From assembly GCA_910584265.1 (NCBI GenBank), contig CAJTZE010000016.1, forward strand, positions 1 through 62,665: 62,665 nucleotides of DNA. Direction: 5' to 3'. Source of the DNA: an uncultured Dorea sp. (GTDB lineage Bacteria; Bacillota; Clostridia; Lachnospirales; Lachnospiraceae). Shown here piece after piece: positions 51,307 to 60,141 of this stretch. Position 1 is the stretch's first letter. Each line of letters opens with the position of its first letter. Below the pieces are notes generated by a model. It saw only the letters and a list, made by a program, of their open reading frames with translations, ran no database searches and was not told the origin of the DNA. The position numbers and the translations under genes were made by a program.

Positions 51307-52218
51307 CTATATTTTGGTAATTAGCAAGGGTTCAATCTCTTGCCATAAGCGGTCAATCTCATGTAAAGACGAGGCGGAAAAAGTTGTTGATTTGTTGCGC
51401 ATGAGTGTATTTTTAAATATTCCACGACGTACCATGATTTCTTTTGCAAATGCCGTGCCATAAAGTAGTTCTGCTTGTAGTGCAGGAAGAATCTGATGAT
51501 GGAGCTGCCTGGCTTCCTGCTCTTTTCCATCGTAAAATAGATTCCAGACTTTTTGTGAAACATCACATAATTCGCATGCCTGTATGGTGGCAGTTGCACC
51601 ATTGGCAAAATCCAAAGGAGTATATGCTCCGCCAAATCCACTCATGATTCCTTCCAAATTGGAGGTTTTACGTTGATTTAATTCATCGATAGAAAGGGGG
51701 CCTGGTGAAACTTCCTGTTTAACCCATCTAATATTAGGCACGGATGCACATAATTCTAGAATCTCATCCACAGAGAGAGAGACCCCTGGAAGACTGATGT
51801 TTTGAATCATTACAGGAAGTCCTGTATTAGAGGCAAGGGCTTTGAAATATTCAATCACACCGGTTTTGTTACTGTCGCCGCACCAAGGTGCCATGGAAAT
51901 AATAGCGTCAGCGCCTATCTTTTCTGCATATTGGGCATAAGATATGGCAGTGTAAATATTTGTAGCAGCGGCATTAGCAATGATTGGAATTCGCCCGTTG
52001 GAAATTTCAACAGGAATTCGGATCATAAGGCGACGCTCATCTTCGCTAAGTGACATGAATTCGGAAACCATGACGGGCGTACATATATTCCCTACATGAG
52101 ATTTGCAAATAAACTCAAGTTCTTTTTCTAAAATTGGAATATCAATTCGGTAATCTTCGGTAAATGGTGTCATAGGGATGGCTCCGCTTCCGCGGGCATC
52201 TTTTAATGATTTAATCAT
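51307..52218 (-). CDS. DapA (dihydrodipicolinate synthase/N-acetylneuraminate lyase) family enzyme
   Basis: 303 residues of the class I pyruvate-aldolase/dehydratase superfamily. The Schiff-base Lys is in IRWVKQEV (about 155-162). Two hallmark motifs are altered: the usual T-T-G-E is PVMVSEF, and the catalytic-Tyr motif YNxP is IQNISLPG, with Gln for Tyr. It is therefore unlikely to be a lysine-pathway DapA. Between an IclR regulator and a 2-hydroxyacid dehydrogenase, opposite TRAP and KDG/KDPG genes, it probably acts on a sugar acid. ATG 52218 has ACGGAGGA; the frame is open to 52260. Confidence 0.82.
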   Translation of the reverse strand: MIKSLKDARGSGAIPMTPFTEDYRIDIPILEKELEFICKSHVGNICTPVMVSEFMSLSEDERRLMIRIPVEISNGRIPIIANAAATNIYTAISYAQYAEKIGADAIISMAPWCGDSNKTGVIEYFKALASNTGLPVMIQNISLPGVSLSVDEILELCASVPNIRWVKQEVSPGPLSIDELNQRKTSNLEGIMSGFGGAYTPLDFANGATATIQACELCDVSQKVWNLFYDGKEQEARQLHHQILPALQAELLYGTAFAKEIMVRRGIFKNTLMRNKSTTFSASSLHEIDRLWQEIEPLLITKI

Positions 52219-52243
52219 ACTTTTTTTCCTCCGTATTTCATAT

Positions 52244-53233
52244 TTAAAAATGATTAACAATATTGTGTCTTGGAATTCTGTTGTTAAGTATATCTAGTAC
52301 ATTTTCTTTTACGATTTTTCCAATGCGGCGGACAGCTTCGTATGTGCAGGCGGCCATATGTGGAGTTGTGATAAGTTGTTGGTTGCTGTAATTGGAAAAA
52401 GGATTATCCATATTTGGGGAGTTGTATGGTTCGTTCTCGAATACGTCAAGAGCAGCTCCTCTGAGCAAATTCTCGTTAAGCGCTCTGAGTAGGTCGTTTT
52501 CCAGAATGATTCCGCCTCTGGCTGCGTTTGCGAGAAAGGCAGATGGTTTCATTTTTTTTATGAGCGTGTAGTCTATGCAGGATACGGTGTTTCCTGTTAA
52601 AGGGGCATGTATACTAATAAAATCCGACTGCGAAAAAACATTTTCCAAGGTTGTGTATTCAACCCCATATTTTTCCTGATATTCAGAATTGGGAAATGGG
52701 TCATAGGCTAAAATGTTCATTTGAAAGCCAAGACGAGCTATGCGTGCAACTTCCCCGCCAATTGCTCCCATACCGACGATTCCATATGTTTTATGAAAGA
52801 GTTCTGTTCCCATATAAGAAATCCAAATGTTCTGCTTTACCTGTGTAGAAGAATCGAGAAATCCTCGGGCTAAATTTAACATGGATGCGATTGTCAGCTC
52901 GGCTACAGCGGTGGCATTGCCGCCTCGGGCATTAGTAACATAGATGCGGCGTGCTGATGCGGCGGATATATCAATATTATTATATCCAGAGCCGAATACG
53001 GCTATTAATTTGAGACTGGGAGCAAGATCCATGAGCCTTGCGGTAATGGGCATGCCGCATACGATACAGATATCGCAATTTGAGAATTTTGTTTCTATTT
53101 CTTTCTGTGTTATGTTTGCGTGTTCAGGCAGAAATTCCAGTGTTACATCCAGATGCTTGAGGAATTCAAGGAAATCTGGATCGGAATGTACGTAAACATC
53201 TGCGTGTTGTAGAAATATTTTTTTCTTATGCAT
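52244..53233 (-). CDS. D-isomer-specific 2-hydroxyacid dehydrogenase
   Basis: 329 residues. NAD-binding GIVGMGAIGGEVARIA (about 148-163) and the catalytic triad regions NAARGGII (Arg), DVFENEP (Glu) and TTPHMAACT (His) are all present. Oxidises a D-2-hydroxyacid or reduces a 2-keto acid; here probably a step in sugar-acid use. First gene of the minus-strand arm, with GGAGGT before ATG 53233. The substrate cannot be told from sequence. Confidence 0.9.
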   Translation of the reverse strand: MHKKKIFLQHADVYVHSDPDFLEFLKHLDVTLEFLPEHANITQKEIETKFSNCDICIVCGMPITARLMDLAPSLKLIAVFGSGYNNIDISAASARRIYVTNARGGNATAVAELTIASMLNLARGFLDSSTQVKQNIWISYMGTELFHKTYGIVGMGAIGGEVARIARLGFQMNILAYDPFPNSEYQEKYGVEYTTLENVFSQSDFISIHAPLTGNTVSCIDYTLIKKMKPSAFLANAARGGIILENDLLRALNENLLRGAALDVFENEPYNSPNMDNPFSNYSNQQLITTPHMAACTYEAVRRIGKIVKENVLDILNNRIPRHNIVNHF

Positions 53234-53246
53234 TGATTACCTCCTG

Positions 53247-53261
53247 TTTCATAATGTGAAA
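53247..53261. promoter_or_regulatory. IclR-type operator, minus-strand side
   Basis: TTTCATAATGTGAAA, a 15-base near-palindrome, placed just upstream of the RBS of the dehydrogenase gene and downstream of its promoter. Confidence 0.7.
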
Positions 53262-53280
53262 TATATTTTTGATATATGAT

Positions 53281-53309
53281 ATAGTAACACAATTTTATTT
53301 GTAAATCAA
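53281..53309 (-). promoter_or_regulatory. Promoter of the dehydrogenase-DapA-IclR arm
   Basis: On the minus strand TTGATT, 17 bases, TACTAT. Confidence 0.7.
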
Positions 53310-53356
53310 TGAAATGATAAAAATATGTATATTTCAGTAAAAATGTATATTTAAGG

Positions 53357-53385
53357 TTGACAATTAAAAGTAAAAATGGTATAAA
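53357..53385 (+). promoter_or_regulatory. Promoter of the TRAP-kinase-aldolase arm
   Basis: TTGACA, 17-base spacer, TATAAA; near consensus. Confidence 0.85.
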
Positions 53386-53412
53386 GTATCTATACCGTAT
53401 TATGAATATGAG

Positions 53413-53427
53413 TTTCATAATATGAAA
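53413..53427. promoter_or_regulatory. IclR-type operator, plus-strand side
   Basis: TTTCATAATATGAAA, a perfect palindrome except for the central base. It lies about 20 bases after the likely transcription start and before the RBS of the TRAP gene. Confidence 0.75.
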
Positions 53428-53445
53428 TGGAAGGAGGAAAATACA

Positions 53446-54516
53446 ATGAAGAAAAGATGGATATCTGTAGTTATGGGATTACTAATGGTTTGCTGCACGA
53501 CAGCCTGCCAATCTGGCGAGAGTAAACAGTCGGATGAAACGACTGTGAAAGAGCAGGGTGCAGAGGGAGACGATTCTTTTGCAGATTTGAGTCCGGTTAC
53601 CGTCAAGATGGTCTGTACATCTTTGGAAGGGGAAGAACCAACGCCGGAAATGCAACGGATTGCAGAGGAAATCGAGGATAAAAGTGGAGGTAAAATTACA
53701 TTTGATATTACAATAGGAGGATCAACACTTTTTGGAGAAAGTGAAATGTATGATATGCTTCGAAGCGGTTCTATTGATATGTGTAATGTGGCTCCGACTC
53801 AATTTTCGGATATTGCTCCGGAGATGAGTGTATGTTGTTGGCCATATGTATTTGAAAGTGCTGATAACATTAATGATTTTTGGACAGGAGAGAGTTCGCA
53901 ATATCTGAAAGATATGGTAAAGGATAAGTCGGGCATAGAGATTCTTACTACTGGTTTTACAGGAGTAAGAAATGTTACCACACAAGGAATTGAAGTTCGA
54001 TGCCCGGATGATTTGGATGGCGTGAAGATTCGGTGTATGGACAGCAAGATATATGTGGACGGAACGAACGCAATGGGGGCAACTGCGGTTCCGATTGCAT
54101 GGAGTGAGTTATATTTTGCGCTTCAGACTGGGGTTGTTCAGGGACAGGAAAATGCAAATACAGTTATGGAAGCAGGAAGTTTGTATGAGGTTCAGGATAC
54201 ATTAAGCCTTACTGAACACTTGTATTCTATGAGTACATTTGCGGCAAATGGAGATTTCTGGGATGCGCTTCCAGGAGAATTTCAGGATTTAATTCGAGCA
54301 ACATTCGTTGAGCATTTTAAAGCATTTCCTGAGAAACTTCAAGAAGAAAACGATAAACTTCTTGAAAAGTTTAAAAGTGAGTATGACATGAAGATTGTGG
54401 AAGATGTGGATAAGCAGGCATTTATAGATGCATGCGGTGAGGAATTTATGAAAGAATTCGGAGATGATGAAGCTTATGTAAAAATGTATGATGCCATAAA
54501 GGAATGCGCCAAATAA
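53446..54516 (+). CDS. TRAP transporter substrate-binding protein (DctP)
   Basis: 356 residues. Lipoprotein signal peptide MKKRWISVVMGLLMVCCTTAC. The DctP fold shows SGGKITFDITIGGSTLFGESEMYDMLRSGSIDM and the substrate-carboxylate region GVKIRCMDSKIYVDGTNAMGATAVPIAWSELYFALQTGVVQGQEN, whose Arg binds an organic acid. ATG 53446 has AAGGAGGA; the frame is open from 53422. Works with the DctQ and DctM proteins that follow; ligand probably a sugar acid. Confidence 0.93.
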   Translation: MKKRWISVVMGLLMVCCTTACQSGESKQSDETTVKEQGAEGDDSFADLSPVTVKMVCTSLEGEEPTPEMQRIAEEIEDKSGGKITFDITIGGSTLFGESEMYDMLRSGSIDMCNVAPTQFSDIAPEMSVCCWPYVFESADNINDFWTGESSQYLKDMVKDKSGIEILTTGFTGVRNVTTQGIEVRCPDDLDGVKIRCMDSKIYVDGTNAMGATAVPIAWSELYFALQTGVVQGQENANTVMEAGSLYEVQDTLSLTEHLYSMSTFAANGDFWDALPGEFQDLIRATFVEHFKAFPEKLQEENDKLLEKFKSEYDMKIVEDVDKQAFIDACGEEFMKEFGDDEAYVKMYDAIKECAK

Positions 54517-54564
54517 GACTTTATACAAAGGGGAAAGTCATGTACTGACGAGGAGGGGTAAACA

Positions 54565-55041
54565 ATGAGACGAATGTTCTCCTATTTAAATAAAAATATC
54601 GAATTAATTTGTATGATGTTTTTTTGCGGAATTCTCTGCGTTTCCGTATTTTTACAAATTGTTACCAGAGTTATGGTTGCTTCTTTTTCATGGACGGAAG
54701 AGATGGCACGATTTTCATTTGTGTGGTTTTCTTTCTTCTGCATCAGCTATTGCATCAGAGAACGGGGACACATTGCCTTTGATTTGCTTATAACCCATGT
54801 GGGAGAAAAGTACAAGCATATATTTCATTTGCTTATACAGCTTGTAATGATAGTGGCATTTATTTATTTGTTCTATATAACGGTTCGCTTTATACCGTTT
54901 GGTCATGCAAAACGAGCGCCCGCGATGGATGTGTCGATGACTGTATTAAATGTTAGTGCTCCGATTGGGATGGGGTTATGCTGCGTTCGCTCTCTACAGG
55001 GGTTTGTTTCTGAGGTGAGAAAGAAAAGGGGGGAGAAGTAA
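54565..55041 (+). CDS. TRAP transporter small permease (DctQ)
   Basis: 158 residues with four membrane helices. The family signature SWTEEMARFSFVWFSFFCISYCIRERGHIAFD is complete. RBS GAGGAGGGG. The stop codon is immediately followed by the ATG of the large permease. Confidence 0.93.
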   Translation: MRRMFSYLNKNIELICMMFFCGILCVSVFLQIVTRVMVASFSWTEEMARFSFVWFSFFCISYCIRERGHIAFDLLITHVGEKYKHIFHLLIQLVMIVAFIYLFYITVRFIPFGHAKRAPAMDVSMTVLNVSAPIGMGLCCVRSLQGFVSEVRKKRGEK

Positions 55042-56322
55042 ATGGGTCTTTCTATAATGGCAGCTATTATAATAGTGACAACATTGGTTGGATTTCCGCT
55101 GTTTTTTAGTTTTTTGCTGGGATGCATATCGTTTTTTTTGCTGACTCCGGGATTAGATATTATGATGCTTCCGACGAAGATGATTAGTGCAATGAACTCA
55201 TTTCCGTTTCTTGCAATTCCGTTTTTTATTCTTGCAGGTCAGATTATGAACCGCGGAGGGATAACTAGGCGTATATTTAAATTTGCTGATACTTTGGTCG
55301 GTCGGTTTAGAGGTGGCCTGGGGTATGTTAATATTTTGGCAAGTTTTATATTCTCGGGTATGTCAGGGTCTGCGCTTGCAGATATTGGAGGACTAGGCGT
55401 TATTGAGATTGATGCGATGAAAAAAGCGGGTTATGATGAAGAATTTTCGATTGGTCTTACAGCGGCATCATCTACAATCGGTCCAATCGTTCCTCCGAGC
55501 TTGCCGTTTGTATCATATGCATTGTTTGCCAATGTATCTTTAGGAACATTGTTTTTGGCAGGTTTTACCCCAGGTATTATTATGGTTATTGTTCTGAGTG
55601 TTATGAATTATTATTTTGCAAAGAAAAGAAATTATCCAGTGGGAGACAAATATAAAATAAAAGAGATAGCGAGAGCCTTTTTTGACAGCTTTTGGGCCTT
55701 GCTTTCTCCGGTTATCTTGATTTGCAGTATTTGGTTTGGATGGGTTACTCCAACAGAGGCGGCATTTATATGTGTGGTTTACAGTTTCTTTGTTGGCATA
55801 TATATTTATAAAGATATAAAAGTCCGGGAAATTCCACAAATTATGATAGATGGATTTAAGGCAATGGCGCCCTGCCTCTCGATTGTTCTTGTTACGGTTG
55901 TTATGGGATTCGTTTTTAACTATGTTGGTTTGAACAAAATTATATATAGCTTTGTGTCTGGGATTACTACAAATAAATTTATATTCCTGCTGTTGATTAA
56001 TATTTTTCTGCTTATTATAGGAATGATATTAGATCCTAGTGCTTCCATGGTGGTTTTGGTTCCGATTTTGGCGCCAGTGGCACAAATGTATGGAATAAAT
56101 CTTGTTCATTTTGGCGTGATCATCTGTCTGAATCTGATGATTGGATTGCTTACGCCCCCAGTAGGTATGTCGCTATATCTGCTTGTTACGACGACAGAGC
56201 GTTCCTTTAAATATATCGTACGTTCAATCGTTCCCTGGCTATTGCCGCTTTTTGCTTCGCTTATTATCGTGACATATATGGAAGGTCTGGTGATGTTTGT
56301 TCCGAATCTTCTGGGTATGTAG
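55042..56322 (+). CDS. TRAP transporter large permease (DctM)
   Basis: 426 residues, about 11-12 membrane helices, including the DctM hallmarks FPFLAIPFFILAGQIMNRGGITRR, FSGMSGSALADIGGLGVIEIDAMKKAGY and AASSTIGPIVPPSLPFV. Sodium-driven uptake of an organic acid with the DctP and DctQ proteins. Spacing to dctQ is zero, so the two are coupled. Confidence 0.95.
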   Translation: MGLSIMAAIIIVTTLVGFPLFFSFLLGCISFFLLTPGLDIMMLPTKMISAMNSFPFLAIPFFILAGQIMNRGGITRRIFKFADTLVGRFRGGLGYVNILASFIFSGMSGSALADIGGLGVIEIDAMKKAGYDEEFSIGLTAASSTIGPIVPPSLPFVSYALFANVSLGTLFLAGFTPGIIMVIVLSVMNYYFAKKRNYPVGDKYKIKEIARAFFDSFWALLSPVILICSIWFGWVTPTEAAFICVVYSFFVGIYIYKDIKVREIPQIMIDGFKAMAPCLSIVLVTVVMGFVFNYVGLNKIIYSFVSGITTNKFIFLLLINIFLLIIGMILDPSASMVVLVPILAPVAQMYGINLVHFGVIICLNLMIGLLTPPVGMSLYLLVTTTERSFKYIVRSIVPWLLPLFASLIIVTYMEGLVMFVPNLLGM

Positions 56323-56336
56323 AGGGGAGAAGATTC

Positions 56337-57287
56337 ATGCCAGAAATAGTAACATTAGGAGAAACAATGTTTTGTATTACACCTAAAACGTCAGGGATGC
56401 TTCGATATATGAAAGAATATGAAGCACATATTGCTGGCGCAGAGAGCAACTTTGCAATTGGTGTCAGTAAAATGGGGCATTCAGCAGGGTGGATTAGTCG
56501 TCTGGGGGCAGATGAGATTGGTAATTTTATTTTAAATTCTATTCGAGCTGAAGGAGTAGATACCTCACAGGTGGAGTTTGATGAAGATTATCGTACAGGG
56601 CTGATGGTGAAACAGAGCAAAACGAATGGTGAAACCAGTGTGTTTTACTATAGAGATGGTTCTGCCGCCAGCCATTTGGAATATCTTCGGTTGAACAGAG
56701 AATATTTAGACAGGACCAGACTGGTTCATCTAACAGGTGTTACGCCGGTGTTGAATCAAGAGTGTGAAGGGAAAATATGGGATTTATTTAGTATCGCAGA
56801 AGACAAGAAGATTCTGGTTAGTTTTGATCCTAATATCCGATTAAAATTATGGAAAGGGCAGGATTATTCAGATATGCTGCGGAGAATGATGGGTAAAGCT
56901 TCCATAGTATGCCTTGGAGAAGAAGAAGCTGAAATTTTGTTGGGAACAAAAGATGCAAAAGAAGTGTTTGGACAATTATTTTCTCATACTAATGTACAAT
57001 ATGCGGCGTTAAAACAGGGGAGGAAGGGGGCATATATAAGTAATGGAAGTCAAATGTTAAAGATTCCCCCGTTTTCGTGTTGCTGTGTTGACCCGATTGG
57101 AGCGGGAGATGCATTTGATGCGGCTTTAGTATGTGGTATTCTCGAAAATAAACCATTGGAAGTCTGTGGGAGGATGGCGGCAATTGCAGGCGCTATGACA
57201 ACAGAAAGCTATGGTGATACGGAAGGAGTTCCTTCGAGAAGAATGATGGAAGAAATTTTAAAAAATGAAAGGATTGTTTATAGATAA
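56337..57287 (+). CDS. PfkB family sugar kinase, probably 2-keto-3-deoxygluconate kinase
   Basis: 316 residues. N-terminal GETMFCITPK, sugar-binding AGAESNFAIGVSKMG and the C-terminal PfkB signature DPIGAGDAFDAALVCGI with catalytic Asp (about 262). RBS AGGGGAG. Directly before a KDPG-type aldolase, so phosphorylation of KDG (or the galactose-derived isomer) at C6 fits well. Confidence 0.88.
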   Translation: MPEIVTLGETMFCITPKTSGMLRYMKEYEAHIAGAESNFAIGVSKMGHSAGWISRLGADEIGNFILNSIRAEGVDTSQVEFDEDYRTGLMVKQSKTNGETSVFYYRDGSAASHLEYLRLNREYLDRTRLVHLTGVTPVLNQECEGKIWDLFSIAEDKKILVSFDPNIRLKLWKGQDYSDMLRRMMGKASIVCLGEEEAEILLGTKDAKEVFGQLFSHTNVQYAALKQGRKGAYISNGSQMLKIPPFSCCCVDPIGAGDAFDAALVCGILENKPLEVCGRMAAIAGAMTTESYGDTEGVPSRRMMEEILKNERIVYR

Positions 57288-57300
57288 GGAGATATTTTGC

Positions 57301-57918
57301 ATGGAAGCATTATTTAGAGAACATAAAATATGTGCTATTTTCAGAGGAATACCAAAGAATATTTTTCTCCCATATGCAAAGGCTTTATATGATGGAGGCA
57401 TACGCCTTTTTGAGGTTTCGATGACGGATCCGGACGCGGAAAAAGAGATTACATGGCTTAAAGAAGAATTGCAGAAGGATGCAGTGATAGGCGCAGGTAC
57501 TATTATTGACCGAGAGGCTTTTTTTAGGGCGGAAAGCGTGCAGGCAGCTTTTTATTTGTCGCCGTCGGCGGATACAGAGATATTGGAATTATGTCAGAAA
57601 AAAGAACGGAAGCTTATACCTGGTGTACTTACTCCGTCGGACATTTCAAAATGCATTCATTTTGGATTTTATGTGTTAAAGCTGTTTCCGGTGAGTGAAG
57701 TGACTGACGGTTATGTGCATCAATTAAAAGGCCCTTTTCCAGAGGTTGAATTTATTGCTGTGGGCGGGGTTAGATTAGCAAATATAAAGAATAAAATAAA
57801 TGCAGGCTATATTGGCGTTGGGATAGGAAACGGAATGATTCGGGAGAATCTTATAAAGGAAAAGCAATGGGGGATGGTTACTGAGAGTGTAAAAGAAGCA
57901 TTGTGTCTATTTAAGTAA
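57301..57918 (+). CDS. eda: KDPG/KDPGal-type aldolase
   Basis: 205 residues of the class I Eda family. N-terminal ICAIFRGIPKN..PYAKALYDGGIRLFEVSMTDP, catalytic Lys in YVLKLFPVSEV, phosphate-binding AVGGVRLANI. Splits 2-keto-3-deoxy-6-phosphogluconate (or -galactonate) into pyruvate and glyceraldehyde-3-phosphate. ATG 57301 has AAGGAG; the frame begins at 57265 inside the kinase gene. Confidence 0.9.
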   Translation: MEALFREHKICAIFRGIPKNIFLPYAKALYDGGIRLFEVSMTDPDAEKEITWLKEELQKDAVIGAGTIIDREAFFRAESVQAAFYLSPSADTEILELCQKKERKLIPGVLTPSDISKCIHFGFYVLKLFPVSEVTDGYVHQLKGPFPEVEFIAVGGVRLANIKNKINAGYIGVGIGNGMIRENLIKEKQWGMVTESVKEALCLFK

Positions 57919-58030
57919 AAGGTGTTAGTCAGCATTTATGTTGGTATGCATATTTCCGGCAATTATGAACACTGAAATATCAGAGATAATGAAAAAAAGT
58001 CTGTAAATAAGATTCTTCTATGATAATGAT

Positions 58031-58063
58031 GGGTGAAAGGTCTGAAAACAGAGCCTTTCGCCC
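58031..58063. repeat. Hairpin-forming inverted repeat
   Basis: GGGTGAAAGG-TCTG and CAGA-GCCTTTCGCCC, loop AAAA. It may end the upstream operon or be an end structure of the decayed insertion sequence that follows. Confidence 0.5.
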
Positions 58064-58077
58064 TTGCTCTATATAGC

Positions 58078-58480
58078 AGTTAATAAAGAGCATGCCAAAA
58101 ACAGGCGGTTTTTCCAAACATTTGCGTATGACGGAACCCATGGTTTTCTTTCGCGGTTCCAAAGATTCGTTCTATGGTTTCTTTTCTAAGTGAGTATAAA
58201 TCCTTCATCCCCGGTGTCTGACGGATATCTTCACACATCTCCATGTAGGGTTCTCTGGGGCGCTTGTATGGTATAAACGGTTTAATCCCATCATCGATCA
58301 GGAGCTTTGCAATACCGGGAGTCTTATATCCCGCATCCGCTATTCTGGATACATTTTCCTGTTAAAGACTTTATCACGATCCAGTGATGCTTCAAGACAT
58401 AATAATCCATTTGACCGGATGCTGATAGCGCAGGCTAAATATGAGTTTATTATAGCACTTCATCCAGAAGTCACAAACAA
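58078..58480 (-). pseudogene. Decayed transposase (IS1182/IS5-like DDE family), C-terminal part
   Basis: Minus-strand conceptual translation gives NGLLCLEASLDRDKVFN, then, after a frameshift near 58357, RIADAGYKTPGIAKLLIDDG. It continues without a break into FIPYKRPREPYMEMCEDIR and YSLRKETIERIFGTAKENHGFRHTQMFGKT, stopping at about 58078. The DAGY block and the RKETIERIF..AKE.HG block are typical of IS1182-like transposases. The N-terminal half is missing and the frame is broken, so it is a remnant. Confidence 0.8.
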
Positions 58481-58683
58481 GGTCTTGTGAGTCGTTGAAA
58501 AGAAATTAAGAAGCAGGTATAATTAACATGATATAAAATTAAGAAATGAGAGTGTATTATGATTGAACATATCGCTTTAAGGCTGACTGATTTACAGCAA
58601 TTTCTTCTTTTGCACTGGAAACGGATGTTTTTTCAGATGTAAAATGAAAACAGGATTTTAAATATGGAATAGGGAAAATAAAT

Positions 58684-58821
58684 AATGGCAGTAGTAAGTG
58701 GCGTATGGACAATGCACGGTATGGAGCGGGATTCATATCTAAGGAATGATTTCCATATTTTGCAAACTACTGGCGGAACGGCTATGATTTTGATGCCAGA
58801 TGGGAAGATGGGCTTGCCCTA
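58684..58821 (+). CDS. Short ORF of unknown nature, possibly a remnant
   Basis: 45 codons (MAVVSGVWTMHGMERDSYLRND...) with GGGAAAAT upstream. The start WTMHGMERD looks like the beginning of a longer protein, but the rest is not recognised. It ends just before the DUF4317 gene. The scar-like surroundings make a truncated gene likely. Confidence 0.3.
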
Positions 58822-58841
58822 AAGTAAAGGTGGTATATAAT

Positions 58842-59468
58842 TTGATTAACAGAGAAGACATGTTGGAATTAACGAGGAGGATGACACCTGCCCGGACATC
58901 CATTACGAGGGCTGCAGGATGTTATGTAGATGGGGACAGGGAATATGACGGGAGCTTTAATACGAATTTCCTAAACCTGTCAGGAGCAGAGAAGACAAAG
59001 AATCTGAAGCTTGCAAAGGCAGTGCCGTTTTCTGATACGAATAAGAATCTGAAGAAATATGAATTCCTGCCTGAGTCACAGAAACCGGGAAGCATGTGGC
59101 AGTTACTTATGGCGATGAAAGAGTGCGGGTTGAAGAATGACGCATTGATGGATACCTTTTATGAGGTTGTTATGGAACGCTATCAGGCAGATTCAGAATA
59201 TGCCATCCTGGTATTTCATGATCGTTATGATATCCCTGCAAAGGCATTGGATAAAGAGAGGTTGTGGGAATCCGAGGAAGTTTATGAATATTTGATTTGT
59301 GTAATCTGTCCGCTTGCGGAGGAATATGAGCCGGGAGAACCGGAATGCGGATTCCTGTTTCCGGCATTTACAGACCGAAGCGGTGATCTGAATCATGTGA
59401 ATGTATTCCAGAAGAATCTGTGCAGGCCTCATATGGAATTGGTGGAGAGGATTCTATGGGTTCATTAG
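58842..59468 (+). CDS. DUF4317 family protein, shorter than usual
   Basis: 208 residues starting at TTG 58842 behind AAAGGTGG (N-terminus LINREDMLELTRRMTP). Recognisable family blocks: TRAAGCYVDGDREYDGSFNTNFLNL, LFHDRYDIPAKALDKERLWESEEVYEYLICVICPL, and CGFLFPAFTDRSGDLNHVNVF. Full DUF4317 proteins are roughly 400 residues as I recall, so this copy lacks much of the tail, which fits its place in a region with a broken transposase. Function of the family is unknown. Confidence 0.75.
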   Translation: MINREDMLELTRRMTPARTSITRAAGCYVDGDREYDGSFNTNFLNLSGAEKTKNLKLAKAVPFSDTNKNLKKYEFLPESQKPGSMWQLLMAMKECGLKNDALMDTFYEVVMERYQADSEYAILVFHDRYDIPAKALDKERLWESEEVYEYLICVICPLAEEYEPGEPECGFLFPAFTDRSGDLNHVNVFQKNLCRPHMELVERILWVH

Positions 59469-59630
59469 AGTGAGAAATGGTATACGGATGAGAATATTGA
59501 CTGTATGCTGATAGATGCTGGAAAAATGAAAGACATTCTTTTACGATTCCTCTAATCCGTTATTAACCATATACTTTTGATATGCTTAATTATAACATGG
59601 AGTAAATCTTATAAAAAGGAAAATTTCGGT

Positions 59631-60065
59631 CTATCTGGAAGGGAGCATATCCGTATGAAAAACAGCCCTGCCAAAGTTACGGCCAAATAAGATTCCCGCC
59701 AATAAAAGGGAGGCTCCCAGACCTGAATAAAATACAGCAATGAAGCGCTCAGGGGCTAACCCGGATGTCCGGATACCAATTCCGCCTGCCATCATAAAGA
59801 ACATAATGGCAAAGGATTTCCCGTCGAAGAATTTAAGAAAAAACTGCTTGTCTTCTGTATAATTTCTAATCCGTTCCGAGTGTTTCTTTACTAACTTTCC
59901 AAAAATAAATTTTTGAAAAACAGCAAAAACAACTCCTGACGTTAGTAGATTCCATGTTGTTACGTAGGACTGATATGCCAGATAACCGATTCGGAAAATA
60001 TTAAAACCTACTGCACACCATACCAAACAGGCAATAAGTAATAAAGTGTTTCGTTTGACTTTCAT
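59631..60065 (-). CDS. Small TetR-controlled membrane protein
   Basis: 144 residues with four hydrophobic segments (about 7-24, 34-52, 83-99, 107-128); family not recognised. RBS AAAGGAGC. It lies downstream of a TetR-type gene on the same strand. A terminator hairpin and a second operator copy lie between, so it has its own controlled start. Such pairs often involve efflux or membrane-stress proteins, but no transporter signature is visible. Confidence 0.65.
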   Translation of the reverse strand: MKVKRNTLLLIACLVWCAVGFNIFRIGYLAYQSYVTTWNLLTSGVVFAVFQKFIFGKLVKKHSERIRNYTEDKQFFLKFFDGKSFAIMFFMMAGGIGIRTSGLAPERFIAVFYSGLGASLLLAGILFGRNFGRAVFHTDMLPSR

Positions 60066-60080
60066 AGACTTGCTCCTTTC

Positions 60081-60093
60081 TGAACGATGTTCA
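60081..60093. promoter_or_regulatory. TetR-type operator before the membrane protein gene
   Basis: TGAACGATGTTCA, an imperfect copy of the palindrome at 60710. Confidence 0.6.
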
Positions 60094-60103
60094 CTATGTT
60101 GTA

Positions 60104-60141
60104 TAAAAAATCCACATACCTATGGGGAGATGTGGATTTTT
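60104..60141. terminator. Terminator after the TetR-type gene
   Basis: AAAAATCCACAT and ATGTGGATTTTT arms, 12-base loop, A-run and T-run on the two sides, so it may work in both directions. Confidence 0.78.

Noticed and set aside
51307..52218. Lysine-pathway DapA or sialic-acid lyase
   Set aside because: The key Tyr and TTGE-type motifs are altered, and the neighbours point to sugar-acid use, not lysine or sialic acid.
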